Both the position numbers and the translations under genes were made by a program. This document shows positions 37,963 through 47,582 of a stretch of DNA of 64,000 bases, piece after piece (positions within the stretch are counted from its first letter, which is position 1; every line of letters starts with the position of its first letter). The DNA comes from Anthracocystis setariae (lineage: Eukaryota > Basidiomycota > Ustilaginomycetes > Ustilaginales > Ustilaginaceae): NCBI GenBank assembly GCA_928724745.1, contig CAKMXJ010000006.1, forward strand, positions 62,001 to 126,000, given 5' to 3'. Below the pieces are notes generated by a model. The model did not search any database and was not told the DNA's origin. It was given only the letters and a program-made list of their open reading frames with translations.

Positions 37963-39245
37963 GCTGCTCAACTCGTTGGTATGTCTCAATGGTTGCTTTA
38001 AGAGCTAAAGTTCCGTATGGCGCTTAGCGACGCGATCAAGATGGCCTGATCCGTGATCGACTATCCTCATCCTTCGCCTAGAAATTACGCTGGACTCCTG
38101 TTGTTAGGCAACGTTTGTCTCGCCTTGTGAAGGCGACACTAGTGTTGGCTGCGCCCACACTCATCATCATCATCATCACTGCCACCTGGCTCGCTTTCGA
38201 TTTCCTCTCTGTCGTCTGTTGCCATGGCCAATTTGGTTGTTCCTTCCGTGTTATGTAGACCCCTTTTAACTGTATCTTAGCTGCTCTCTCTCTCACCGTG
38301 TTTCCCCCCTCCCCCCACATCTGCGATGTTCTCATCGCACCTCCTTCTCGCCCAGAGGCACCGTCTGCGGACTGCGGCACAGTGTCAATCGACGCTTGTA
38401 CCCTCCTGGACGGTTTGCGTCGCGGGCAGAAGTATCTTGTCGTCTTGCAGAATTGTTTCTCGTTGGCTCCACCCTACTCTTGTGTGTCGCGCGTATATCG
38501 CGTGCGTCACTATCTAGGCCACTACCCACCGATCCCTTCTCCTCTCAGGTTTCAATGCTCCATTTTCTCTACCAAATCTACTTACTTGTGCAGGTGTGCT
38601 TTGACCGTGCGGATAGATCTCAGGTTCTCGGCTTGCGCTCTCTTGCTCGTGGCTCAGAAGTAACAGGGCTGGACAGATACGAATACATGATGGGATTGAT
38701 GACAGCTTGTCAATGTGATCGACTTGACAATTGTCATATTGTATAATATTGGAGGTGGCGACAGGGCTTCACGCTGCTACGCTACTTGACAAGCTTGCTC
38801 CTGATTTTTGATTTCAGATTTCAGGCCGACCTCACTTTTGATTACAAAAACTGTAGTTGTGGATGTGTGGATTTTGTAATCGACATTACTTATTTGGGTG
38901 GACGCGTTGGCTTTGCAATCGCCTTTGTCCTCCACCTCTGTGCTCAATTTTGGCTGGTGGCAGAGTGAGTGGACTGAGCCTTTCTGCGTAGTTGGCTTGA
39001 CTAGACTTGGACTGCAGCCATCGATTGGCTCGACCGTGCTCTGTGTCATTTTTTTTTTCCTCCCTTTCAACTATCTCCTTCATCGCCACCGATCTAACTC
39101 CATCGCCATCGACAGTCGACATCGCTACTGCATCGGCCAAAATAGTCAACGCTATCGCTGGACTCCATACCGCCTCGCAAGCACTCGCTCCAAGAGCATA
39201 CTACCTTTACCAAAGCGACACTCACAGCTTGCCAATTTGATCGTT
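37963..39245. promoter_or_regulatory. Intergenic region upstream of RAD23
   Basis: 1.28 kb with the 3' region of the secreted-protein gene and the RAD23 promoter. It has a short CAT repeat at 38159-38178, pyrimidine-rich tracts around 38,280-38,360, and a T run at 39049-39058. The RAD23 frame is open upstream to 38898, but this is leader sequence. Confidence 0.5.
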
Positions 39246-40523
39246 ATGAAGCTCCTCATCAAGTCGCTCGCAGGTGGCAACTTCCACCTCAATGCCGAAC
39301 TCACCGACACCATCGGCACCATCAAGTCCAAAATTCAGAAAGAGCAGGGTCATGCTCCTGAGCTTCAGAAAATCATCTTTAGCGGCAAGATCTTGACCGA
39401 CGACAAGACCGTGGCTGACTGCAACATCAAGGAAAAGGACTTCCTCGTCGTTATGGTCTCGAAACCTAAGGCGCCCAAACCTGCCCCCGCTGCTGCTACA
39501 TCCACATCTACCGAGAAGCCGGCTGAATCTGCTGCCGCCACTGCCGCGCCTGTCGAGACCAAGACCGAGACTGCTGCTCCCACTGCTGCTGCTACTCAGA
39601 CCACCTCTTCTTCGACAGACGCTCCCGCCACTGCCGCTTCGACAACATCATCCACCGATACCGCATCCACCACTCAAGCCAGCTCCGGCGCTTCGGACAG
39701 TCTGCTCACTGGTGGTCCGCTGGAAGCCGCCATGAACGGCATGGTGGAGATGGGTTTTGAGCGTGAACAGGTGCAACGCGCTATGCGAGCTGCATTCAAC
39801 AACCCGGATCGCGCCGTCGAATACCTCATGACAGGTATCCCGGAACACTTGGCCAACGCTGCTGCTCCTCAACCCGCGCAAACGCCTGCTGCGGGCGGAG
39901 CGGCCCCTGCTACTCCCGCCGCTCCAAGTGCTGGTGGTGGCGGTGCGCGGGTTCCTGCCACACCGGCTACACCAACGCCAGCCGGTCGAGCCGGCAACCT
40001 GTTTGAAGCGGCTGCTGCTGCACAGAACGCCGGTCGAGGTGGAGCTGGTGCGGGCACCACTGGCGGTGGCGGCGGCGGCGGTGGCGGCGGTGCCGACTCG
40101 CTGCTGGGCGAAGACGACGGCTCCGGCCAACAGGTGATCGACCTGGGCAATCCTGCGATGCTGGCGCAATTGCAACAACTCGTATCGCAAAATCCAGCGG
40201 CTTTGCAACCGCTCGTCCAAGCGATCGCGCAATCCAACCCGCAACTCGCTGAAGCCATGAACCACGATCCGCAAGGCGTCCTCTCGCTTCTCGCCGGCGG
40301 TGCCGGTGCGGGAGGAGAGGAAGCGGACGACGAAATGGACCACCACCACCACCTCCCTTCCTCGCTCGCCGAACTTAGCCCCGATGACCAAACAAGCGTT
40401 CAACAGATCATCGCCATGGGTATCCCTGAAGCAAAGGCGATCGAAAGCTTTTTCATGTGCGCCAAAAACGTCGAAATGGCCGTCCAGTATTACTTTGAAA
40501 ACCCTCAGGATTTTGAAGATTAG
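39246..40523 (+). CDS. RAD23: RAD23, UBL-UBA proteasome shuttle and DNA-repair factor
   Basis: A 425-residue protein with the full Rad23 architecture. ATG 39246 begins the ubiquitin-like domain (MKLLIKSLAGGNFHLNAEL, residues 1-76). After a Thr/Ala/Ser linker comes UBA1 near 155-200 (MNGMVEMGFEREQVQRAM), a Gly/Ala/Pro linker, the XPC-binding STI1-type domain near 300-350 (NPAMLAQLQQLVSQNPAALQ) and UBA2 at the C-terminus (near 378-422, IIAMGIPEAKAIESFF). It carries ubiquitylated proteins to the proteasome and stabilises the Rad4/XPC damage sensor in nucleotide-excision repair. The poly-Gly segment near 275-283 comes from a GGC repeat. The RAD23 stop is 173 bp from the stop of the convergent beta-mannosidase gene. 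Confidence 0.95.
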   Translation: MKLLIKSLAGGNFHLNAELTDTIGTIKSKIQKEQGHAPELQKIIFSGKILTDDKTVADCNIKEKDFLVVMVSKPKAPKPAPAAATSTSTEKPAESAAATAAPVETKTETAAPTAAATQTTSSSTDAPATAASTTSSTDTASTTQASSGASDSLLTGGPLEAAMNGMVEMGFEREQVQRAMRAAFNNPDRAVEYLMTGIPEHLANAAAPQPAQTPAAGGAAPATPAAPSAGGGGARVPATPATPTPAGRAGNLFEAAAAAQNAGRGGAGAGTTGGGGGGGGGGADSLLGEDDGSGQQVIDLGNPAMLAQLQQLVSQNPAALQPLVQAIAQSNPQLAEAMNHDPQGVLSLLAGGAGAGGEEADDEMDHHHHLPSSLAELSPDDQTSVQQIIAMGIPEAKAIESFFMCAKNVEMAVQYYFENPQDFED

Positions 40524-40696
40524 CATTTGGGGGGTTTTGATTGTTTTTTTTTTTAGGGGGGGGGGAGCGTAATGTGATTTGGAGATGAGAGAGAGAGAGA
40601 GATTAAAACACTTCAAGACGGTGTGTGTGTGTGTGTGCCTAACACTCTTCTCGAACCTCGTTTCAACTTGGCAAAAAAAAAAAAGACACAAGGTTT

Positions 40697-43600
40697 TTAG
40701 ACCAAGTCAAACATCGAACTTACAATGACATTATCTCCTCCTCCTCCTCCTCCTCCTCCTCTTCCTCCTCCTCCTCGTTGAGGGGATACCAAGTGTAACG
40801 AAATCTTGTGGCTAGGATTTAACCAGATCGCATTGGTTGGATGACAATTTTCCCTTCGGTTACAAATGGCGAAATACCCAATCGCCTCCTCCTCCTCCTC
40901 CTCCTCCTCTGGTGGTGGTGATGGTTGAAGAAACACATACGGAGCTACCGCATTACCGGTATTAGTGATCACCACTAAACCTTTTTTGGGATAAGAGATT
41001 TCGAGGTTCGACCTGAAACCTCTATGAGCCAACTGCCTGATCGTACGTGTAAGTAAAGCTGGAGGTGTCCAATACGCAATCACCTCTAGCTCCTCCTCCT
41101 CCTCCTCTGCATTTAAATGAGTAAGAGTGAATCGCAAATAACAACCCTCCCCACCCCGACAAACGCTGGTTTCCGGTACAACCCTCTCAACCATCCTAAA
41201 CCCAACCTCCCCCTCCAAAATCTCAATTTGTTCAACCTTCTTCTCCCTCACTTCAACCCCCAAAAAATCAAACCACTCAATCCAAACCTCCACCACCCTC
41301 CTCCTCCTCCTCTTTGGATTCGAATACACCACACCCAATTCAACCCACCCCTGCGTCGCATTCCAAACCACCACCGGCGCCACCTCAGCCTGAACCCCAC
41401 TCAATCCATACTGAACCATCTTCCACCTACCACCATACTCGATCGAACTCCAACTGGTACCTTGCCACACATCGTTCAACTGCCACACCACAATTCCCCG
41501 ATTCCTCTCCGCCTCCGTCGCCCCCCTTCGATACACCGCCACCTGGTTCGCCACATACAAACTCTGGTACAACTGCGAAAGGTACGCATACCGTTCGAGC
41601 ACTTGGCGTGGCGACAGCTGCGCCTCCCAAGCAGGCAAAGCCGACGCAAAGTGCAGCGAGATGGCCGAAATCAGTTCGAATTGGCCCTGGTCGGCGCAGA
41701 AGGGGTAGCTAAGGTTGCCGGCAGGTGGATGTTTCAGGTGAGCTCGAAGGATGGTCGAGTTGACAGAGTAATCCTCAGCTGTCGCGTTAGACGGCAGGAT
41801 GCGGTCCAGGGTGGAGATCGAGGGAAGCGAAAACATGCCGAATTCCACCATGAAGCGACGACGCGGGTACGTGTCCACGTCGAAGCCCAACGATGCATTG
41901 TAGCCGTAATGCTCGCCCGTACCGTGCAATTCGCCTTTCGGATAATGGTTGTATCTGCCCCGGTACGGATTCAACGAGAGATATCCGGTTGTAGTCGAGC
42001 AGGGGATGTATGACAAGCCGCGACTAGCCTCGACAACGACATCGCGAATGGTGTGGTCGAACAGAGCTTCGTAGCCTTGCTTCCATTCGACATCCTTGTC
42101 TTGATGGCCGTAACCGCCGAGGAAGTACAGCTCGCCTTCGTTGTTACCCACCACCACCACGACACTCGGATGCGAGCCGATCTCGACCATCACTTGCTCC
42201 ACCTCCCCTTTGACCTCGTCCAGGAACGCTTGGTCATACGGATAAAGTGAAGCGGCAAACATGGCATCCACCCAAACCATCATGCCGTGCCGATCACACC
42301 ATTCCAGCAGTTGATGACTCGGGTAGCTGCCTCCACCCCAAATGCGAATCAAATTTACATGCGAGGCCGCCGCCGACTCCATGAGCCATCGTACATACTC
42401 TGGATTCGTGCGCGGTGACAGCGTGTCGAAAGGAATCACGTTGGTGCCGATGACGTAGATCTCCTCGGAGTTTACGAACAAGCGGAAGTGCGAGCCGGGT
42501 AGGACGCCCTGCTCGATTTCTTGATGCGAGACGGACGAGAGGTCAAAGTACGCCGTTCGGAATCCGACATTCTTGTTGACTTGGATTCCGAGCTCATCGC
42601 TATCGACGACGACGTCGTACAGTTTGGGATCACCATAGCCACGCGGCCACCAGAGTGAGGGAGCATATTTGCCCGTGCTGGGGATTTCAAAGGCAGCATG
42701 CAGCCTTTCGTTGATCCCCTCAGACACGTGCGGGCTCGAGAGGAGCGCATCAAAGGTATACATGCCGAGTTCGGGGATGGAAAGGCGGATGCTGGGCCAT
42801 TCGACTCGTTTGGAGGCGAGCAGGGTGAGGGTGACGTTGAGAATCCAGGTGGCATCTGGGTCCGGCGGCGGTAGATTAGGCGTTTGTCCTTTTCGGTAAA
42901 CGTCAACGCTGGAAGCGAGAACTTGGATAACGGGTGCGTCTTTGAACGAAGGCTTGGGCAGAGCGATTAGGTAGGCTGGCTTGTGAGGACCTACGGGAAC
43001 GAGCGCTGGGCCCCAATCCCATCCGAGATCGCTCTGCTGCTTGCGGATAAAGATGCGGTTGGGATACTCGTAGTCGGACGTCCTTGATGCCGTCGGCGAC
43101 TGAATCTGATTTGGATATCCTGGGTTATGCTTGTCGGCCTGTTGCTTGGCATAGTGATTCACATTGTTGAAGACCAGAGTCAAGTTGCCAGCCTCTGACT
43201 CAGGTTCGAAAAGATCGGAGGAAACAGGGAAGGCATGCCACTTGTGGGCATTGTGAGTGCTTCCGATGAGGTTTTCACCAATGTAAATGTCTGCGATGGT
43301 GTCGAGACCTTGGAAGTAGAGCCAGTACTGGTGATCAGAACGACGGGAGAATTGGGAGAGGAGCGGGTTAAGGGAAGCCGAGTAGGACCAAGTGGGTTCG
43401 TCCGGGATCCATCGGTAGATGCCTTCGTTGAGACCAATGGCTGGCTCTTGGATGATGCGTGCACGGAGGAGGTCGAGGTGGGCCTGGCTAGGAAAGAGCG
43501 CTTCGATTTGGATGGAGCGGTTGGCATTTGACAGGGTCCAAGACAGGGACGACGGCTCGACACGCGATGGAAAAGGGTTATGCTGCCAACCATCGGCATG

Positions 43601-43807
43601 AATGTTTGATTTCAGCGGAAACGATTGTTGGTGCGATTGGGTAGAGGAAAGGGAAAAGATGCGTGCTGCATCATGGTCTGAGGAGGATGCTTGATCCTCT
43701 GGGACGGATAAGGATATCTGCCAGGGCTGCTGGATGAATGCAGATACGTGTGCAAGTGCAGCAGCAGCGAGTACGAGTGCTGCGATTGCCAGCATGAACC
43801 TGGACAT
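40697..43807 (-). CDS. Secreted or vacuolar beta-mannosidase (GH2)
   Basis: A 1036-residue GH2 enzyme that removes beta-linked mannose from oligosaccharides. A signal peptide opens it (MSRFMLAIAALVLAAAALAH). Typical features are NEGIYRWIPDEPTWSY, DWGWDWGPALVP-type residues (seen as SDLGWDWGPALVP), RIWGGGSYPSHQLLEWCD, the acid/base Glu557 in VGNNEGE and the nucleophile Glu655 in MVEFGMFS. The C-terminal beta domain is interrupted by low complexity: Arg (RRRRR) near 840, and glutamate runs encoded by GAG repeats at about 41090-41107 and 40885-40911. It ends with a Gly run from a GGA repeat at 40737-40770. These inserts make it longer than most family members. Intronless; it is divergent from the salicylate-hydroxylase gene. 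Confidence 0.92.
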   Translation of the reverse strand: MSRFMLAIAALVLAAAALAHVSAFIQQPWQISLSVPEDQASSSDHDAARIFSLSSTQSHQQSFPLKSNIHADGWQHNPFPSRVEPSSLSWTLSNANRSIQIEALFPSQAHLDLLRARIIQEPAIGLNEGIYRWIPDEPTWSYSASLNPLLSQFSRRSDHQYWLYFQGLDTIADIYIGENLIGSTHNAHKWHAFPVSSDLFEPESEAGNLTLVFNNVNHYAKQQADKHNPGYPNQIQSPTASRTSDYEYPNRIFIRKQQSDLGWDWGPALVPVGPHKPAYLIALPKPSFKDAPVIQVLASSVDVYRKGQTPNLPPPDPDATWILNVTLTLLASKRVEWPSIRLSIPELGMYTFDALLSSPHVSEGINERLHAAFEIPSTGKYAPSLWWPRGYGDPKLYDVVVDSDELGIQVNKNVGFRTAYFDLSSVSHQEIEQGVLPGSHFRLFVNSEEIYVIGTNVIPFDTLSPRTNPEYVRWLMESAAASHVNLIRIWGGGSYPSHQLLEWCDRHGMMVWVDAMFAASLYPYDQAFLDEVKGEVEQVMVEIGSHPSVVVVVGNNEGELYFLGGYGHQDKDVEWKQGYEALFDHTIRDVVVEASRGLSYIPCSTTTGYLSLNPYRGRYNHYPKGELHGTGEHYGYNASLGFDVDTYPRRRFMVEFGMFSLPSISTLDRILPSNATAEDYSVNSTILRAHLKHPPAGNLSYPFCADQGQFELISAISLHFASALPAWEAQLSPRQVLERYAYLSQLYQSLYVANQVAVYRRGATEAERNRGIVVWQLNDVWQGTSWSSIEYGGRWKMVQYGLSGVQAEVAPVVVWNATQGWVELGVVYSNPKRRRRRVVEVWIEWFDFLGVEVREKKVEQIEILEGEVGFRMVERVVPETSVCRGGEGCYLRFTLTHLNAEEEEEELEVIAYWTPPALLTRTIRQLAHRGFRSNLEISYPKKGLVVITNTGNAVAPYVFLQPSPPPEEEEEEEEAIGYFAICNRRENCHPTNAIWLNPSHKISLHLVSPQRGGGGRGGGGGGGGDNVIVSSMFDLV
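40737..40770. repeat. (CCT)n / (GGA)n repeat in the beta-mannosidase 3' end
   Basis: A CCT-unit tandem with few interruptions inside the coding region; on the coding strand it gives a Gly-rich run just before the C-terminus. Confidence 0.85.
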
Positions 43808-44617
43808 TTCGAAGGTTCACATTCACATTGGATTGTGCTGTGTTAGGATGCGTTGATGACCAGAGGCCATAAGGGTAATCAAGTGGATGGTATGAAACCG
43901 ATCAAGGTGATGGCGGTGGTGTGGAATTAAGGATTCAGGGTCCAATAATCTTGACAAAATGCAGGTTCGTAATGAATCAGCCAGCCAATGCACGGCCCAT
44001 GCAGTATATTTTAACACTGTGCTGTGCTGTACTAAATATTTTCGCCGTGATTTCCTGGGAAATGGATCGGCCCAACCCCGCGCACAAAAGGTGATGCTGT
44101 GATTACGAACAAAGAATTAATATTTTGCCTTTGTCGTTCGTTGCCAATACACAATCATGGCACTCAGTTCAGCATGTCTGACAACTCTGGACACTGTCTC
44201 TGAGCTAAACCAGCCGAACTCGCATTGCATTCACGTTGGCCCTGATCATTGATTGCACTACTTTGGCTTGAACTTGCATGAATGTTGGGCCACCTGGCGA
44301 ACACAACCTTTGTGCGGCAATGTGAATGATGGGCACTGCCGGTCTCGAAGTTGCACAAATAGGAATCCCACCTTGTCAACCACATACGGTATGCATGTCC
44401 ACTTGTATGGCCGCACAAGACACTCTACCATCCATACCGTCTGCGCTCTTCAACAACATATAAGCCACCTAGCACCACCATCCCCACCATCCCCTCATCC
44501 TACTTTCCCCACAGAAACAGTTGTTCTTCTCTCCGACTCACCTCCTCCCTTCTTTCACTCACTGTCGACCTCGGCGTCTTCTCTCCTCGATCTGTACTGA
44601 CTCGTACATACAGCAGC
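43808..44617. promoter_or_regulatory. Divergent promoter region, beta-mannosidase / salicylate hydroxylase
   Basis: 810 bp between divergent starts. A TATAA element at 44459-44463 lies 155 bp before the hydroxylase ATG and is followed by pyrimidine-rich leader. Degenerate CTGTG/CTGT pentamers occur at 44016-44033. No gene within. Confidence 0.55.
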
Positions 44618-45910
44618 ATGGCTTCAAAAGACTTTGAGATCTCCATCATTGGCGGTGGCATCGGTGGTCTCACGCTCGCCATCGGTTTGCACTCCCGTGG
44701 TCTACCCGTTCGCATCTTCGAGTCCGCCGCCCAATTCTCCGAGATTGGTGCCGGCATCGCCATCGGTCCCAACGCGCAGAACGCTCTTCAACGCCTCGGA
44801 CTCTACGACTCGTTCCTCGAATTCGCCGACTTTCCTTCCCGCAACCTCTTCTTCCAATGGCGTCTCGCAGAGTCTGACGACCTCACGCTCCTCAGCGAGA
44901 CCATCTGCAAAAAGTACGGCATGGCCAGCATCCATCGAGCCGAACTTCTGGATACCTTTATCAAGAAAGTGCCCAAAGAAATATGCAGCTTTGGCAAGCG
45001 CCTCAAATCCATCACCCAGCCTACCGACCAAGGCGGTAAGATTAAGCTCGAGTTCCAGGATGGAAGCACGCACCAGACCGACCTGGTCATTGGTTGTGAT
45101 GGCATCCACAGTCGCGTTAGGGGTTGGTTGGATCCACAAACCGCCGGTCCCAGTGCTGTGGCTGGCTCCGACAAACTCGTCTGGTCGGGAACGTGGGCTT
45201 ATCGAGGTTTGATCCCTCGTCAACGGTTCGTCGAGGCGCTGGGGAAGGACAAGGGCGAATTCTACGCCGACACAGCGCAGATGTTGCTGGCCAAGGACTC
45301 GCACGTGCTCATCTTCCCCATCCAGGGTGGCAAGACCGTCAATGTTGTAGCCTTCAATACGGATCGTTCGCAGTGGCCTCAACGTACACCGTTCCCCAAA
45401 GGCGAACCGTGGATTGTTGAGACCTCGAAACAAGCCATGATGGCCGACTTCAACACTTACAACAGCGATGTTAAGAAGATGCTCGATTGCATCGATAAGC
45501 CGAGCAAGTGGGCTTTGCACCAGGTCGTGCCGAGTCTCGCAAGTTACATCAACGGCCGTATCATCGTCACTGGCGATGCGGCCCATGGAGGCGTACCTCA
45601 TCAAGGTGCTATGGCAGGTCAGGCAATCGAAGATGCGCTGTTCCTCTCCAACCTCCTCTCGCATCCTAAAGTGAATCGTCGGAATCTCGAAAAAGCGCTC
45701 GAGGTGTACGACAAGATCCGCGTCCCACGCGCCAACAAGGTGGTCGAAACCAGTCTCGAGGCCGGTGAGACTTACGAGTTCCGCGGGGTTAGCTGCGATG
45801 ATGCCATGGGTTTAGGTCGTCATCTGGTCGAGAGGTTCGATTTCATCTGGGATTACGACCTCGATAAGGAGAAGCAAGATATGCAAAAGTGGATCGATGA
45901 CAATCTGTAG
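44618..45910 (+). CDS. shy1: FAD-dependent salicylate hydroxylase (probable Shy1)
   Basis: A 430-residue class A flavoprotein monooxygenase, expected to convert salicylate to catechol with NAD(P)H and oxygen. Seen: the FAD dinucleotide motif GGGIGG at residues 12-17 in IISIIGGG-type context (ISIIGGGIGGLTLAIGLHSR), the GCDGIHSRVR (DG) motif near 149-158 and the second FAD motif VTGDAAHGGVPHQGAMAGQA near 316-335. No signal peptide, so probably cytosolic. The gene order hydroxylase, PRA1, uac1 is, from memory, the order around shy1 and uac1 in Ustilago maydis, which favours shy1 over the many paralogues. Substrate is inferred from family and position. A TATA element sits upstream. In smuts the enzyme lets the fungus use plant salicylate. 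Confidence 0.8.
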   Translation: MASKDFEISIIGGGIGGLTLAIGLHSRGLPVRIFESAAQFSEIGAGIAIGPNAQNALQRLGLYDSFLEFADFPSRNLFFQWRLAESDDLTLLSETICKKYGMASIHRAELLDTFIKKVPKEICSFGKRLKSITQPTDQGGKIKLEFQDGSTHQTDLVIGCDGIHSRVRGWLDPQTAGPSAVAGSDKLVWSGTWAYRGLIPRQRFVEALGKDKGEFYADTAQMLLAKDSHVLIFPIQGGKTVNVVAFNTDRSQWPQRTPFPKGEPWIVETSKQAMMADFNTYNSDVKKMLDCIDKPSKWALHQVVPSLASYINGRIIVTGDAAHGGVPHQGAMAGQAIEDALFLSNLLSHPKVNRRNLEKALEVYDKIRVPRANKVVETSLEAGETYEFRGVSCDDAMGLGRHLVERFDFIWDYDLDKEKQDMQKWIDDNL

Positions 45911-46144
45911 ATTTCTTCACCAAGGTAGATTCCGTGTTTAATCAGTCAATCGTACGTTCTGCCTGGGCTTTTGGACGAGAGGATGAGTGGACTTGGAATG
46001 AGTTGAGCTCTAGCCAGTGTAGTGCTGATGCCGTTGGGTGGATATTTACAATTCGTTGTTTTCGGGATGCCACTGTGATGTGCGGCAGCCAAGGTGAATT
46101 GGGAGATGATTTGCTGCGGATACGACGCAACTCGCCATTCCCCT

Positions 46145-46865
46145 TTACACGGTCTGTCGAAACGTAAAAGACCACCAAAGCAATAAATGAAGGTCAGCAT
46201 TCTTCCGTCTTTTCCCCCTCCATCTGCTGTTGGATCGCAGACTTACCTCAACACCTGTATACTCGCTGGAGACGGGAGGCTCGATGAAAGCTGCATGGCC
46301 GAGGATCAAGAATGCCGAGCTTCCGACCAACCAGAACATGAAACCAAATGGGCTCGCGAACCACAGCAGTGGGATGCCGATCACAAACAATCCAGTGTAC
46401 AGACTCTTCTGCGTAATCACATGTTCTCCCACCTGCATTGGTTCGGGTGCGAACTTGTTGATGGCCCAGAAGCCAAACACGAGGAAGATGATGGCGAAAA
46501 GCAGAAGTGTGTCGTTGATCATGCCGTAGACGGTGAGGAGCGCAACGAGGACGGCATAGTTGCCCGAAAAGTGTCGCGTGTTGTACGTGATTCGCTGGAA
46601 TGCTTCGTTGGTATCTTGTGGACGCGAGATGCGTTGGTGGTCGAAGAACTCGGAGAGCGGTCGAAGTCCAGACAGACGTTCCGAGCGAAGGCTTCGGATG
46701 CGTTCCGGAACTGCGAGCAAGGAGAGCAGAAACGATTTGACACGATGAAATTCAAGGATGGTCAGCTTGCTTGCTTGCTCGTCAGCGCCATCATTCTGGG
46801 AGATGGCACGATTACGATCCATCAAAATACTTACTCTTCATAGCGATATCCAACACTTGCGCCAT
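46145..46865 (-). CDS. PRA1/Yip3-family prenylated Rab acceptor, three exons
   Basis: A 167-residue membrane protein of the early secretory pathway that binds prenylated Rabs. Exons: 46865-46835 (ten codons plus one base, MAQVLDIAMK), 46710-46247, and 46153-46145 (two codons and stop). Intron 1 (46834-46711, 124 bp) has donor GTAAGT and a pyrimidine tract before GCAG; intron 2 (46246-46154, 93 bp) has GTAAGT, branch GCTGAC and acceptor ACAG. Frames join exactly, giving a C-terminus SSEYTGVETV. Family features: RPLSEFFDHQRISRP, YNTRHFSGNYAVLVALL and paired hydrophobic hairpins. Reading straight through the introns, as an uninterrupted frame does, gives an unlikely N-terminus and a Trp/Phe-rich tail. 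Confidence 0.85.
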
Positions 46866-47582
46866 CTTTGTTCGTTGACGGTGCTTTGCGATCAAGTTTG
46901 GTGTTTCTGAGATCGGCGGATTGCTTCGACGTGTGAGATCTGCCTGCGACTGTCGGGACCACGAGTCTGATGATGGGTAGCTCTGCTTTAGACCCTTTCA
47001 AATAAGTAAAGGAGAGTGTGTGGTAAGAAGCAAATCAAGAACCAAGACGCTACGGTATCATGGGCCAAATGCAGCCGCCGCCGCCGCCGCCGTGGGAAGC
47101 AGCCGCATCCGACTCGGGTTTCGGAGAGGACGGGCTGTGCGTGCGGTTGCTGCAATCGCAGTTCGAGGCGGACGTGTCTCTCCAGTCCACAGAGACACGT
47201 CCTCCTCCAAGTTGGAAATTATTAGAAATTCTCACTCTGCTCACCTGTATGCTAGCCTCACGTCTATCATCAATCACCCACCCTTCACAACTTAAGTACC
47301 GTGCGGAAAAAAAAGGAATCCACAATCACACCTGCCAAGTGACGGTCACACTATTCACCTGTCCACACATGCCTCACTTCACACAGAGAGGGCCCAATTC
47401 TAACAGTGACAACCTACGCTTCAGTTACATGTACGTTCGCAGTAGAATACATTCGTCGCAACCATAACAATAACGAGAGGAATAAGGATAGAAATAAGTA
47501 TAAGAATAGGAATAAGAATAAGAATAGGAATAAGAATAGTTTGGCCTTAGTACGGTATAAGCCAACAGACACTGCGTTGAGG
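46866..47582. promoter_or_regulatory. PRA1 promoter and uac1 3' region
   Basis: 717 bp. An imperfect (AATAAG)n hexamer tract runs from about 47478 to 47539 close to the uac1 stop, and a GCC repeat at 47075-47092. No gene supported. Confidence 0.5.
47478..47539. repeat. Imperfect AATAAG/AATAGG hexamer tract
   Basis: Repeated (A)ATAAGA and AATAGG units, immediately downstream of the uac1 stop codon; on the uac1 sense strand this is TTATTC-rich and may lie in its 3' UTR. Confidence 0.85.
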
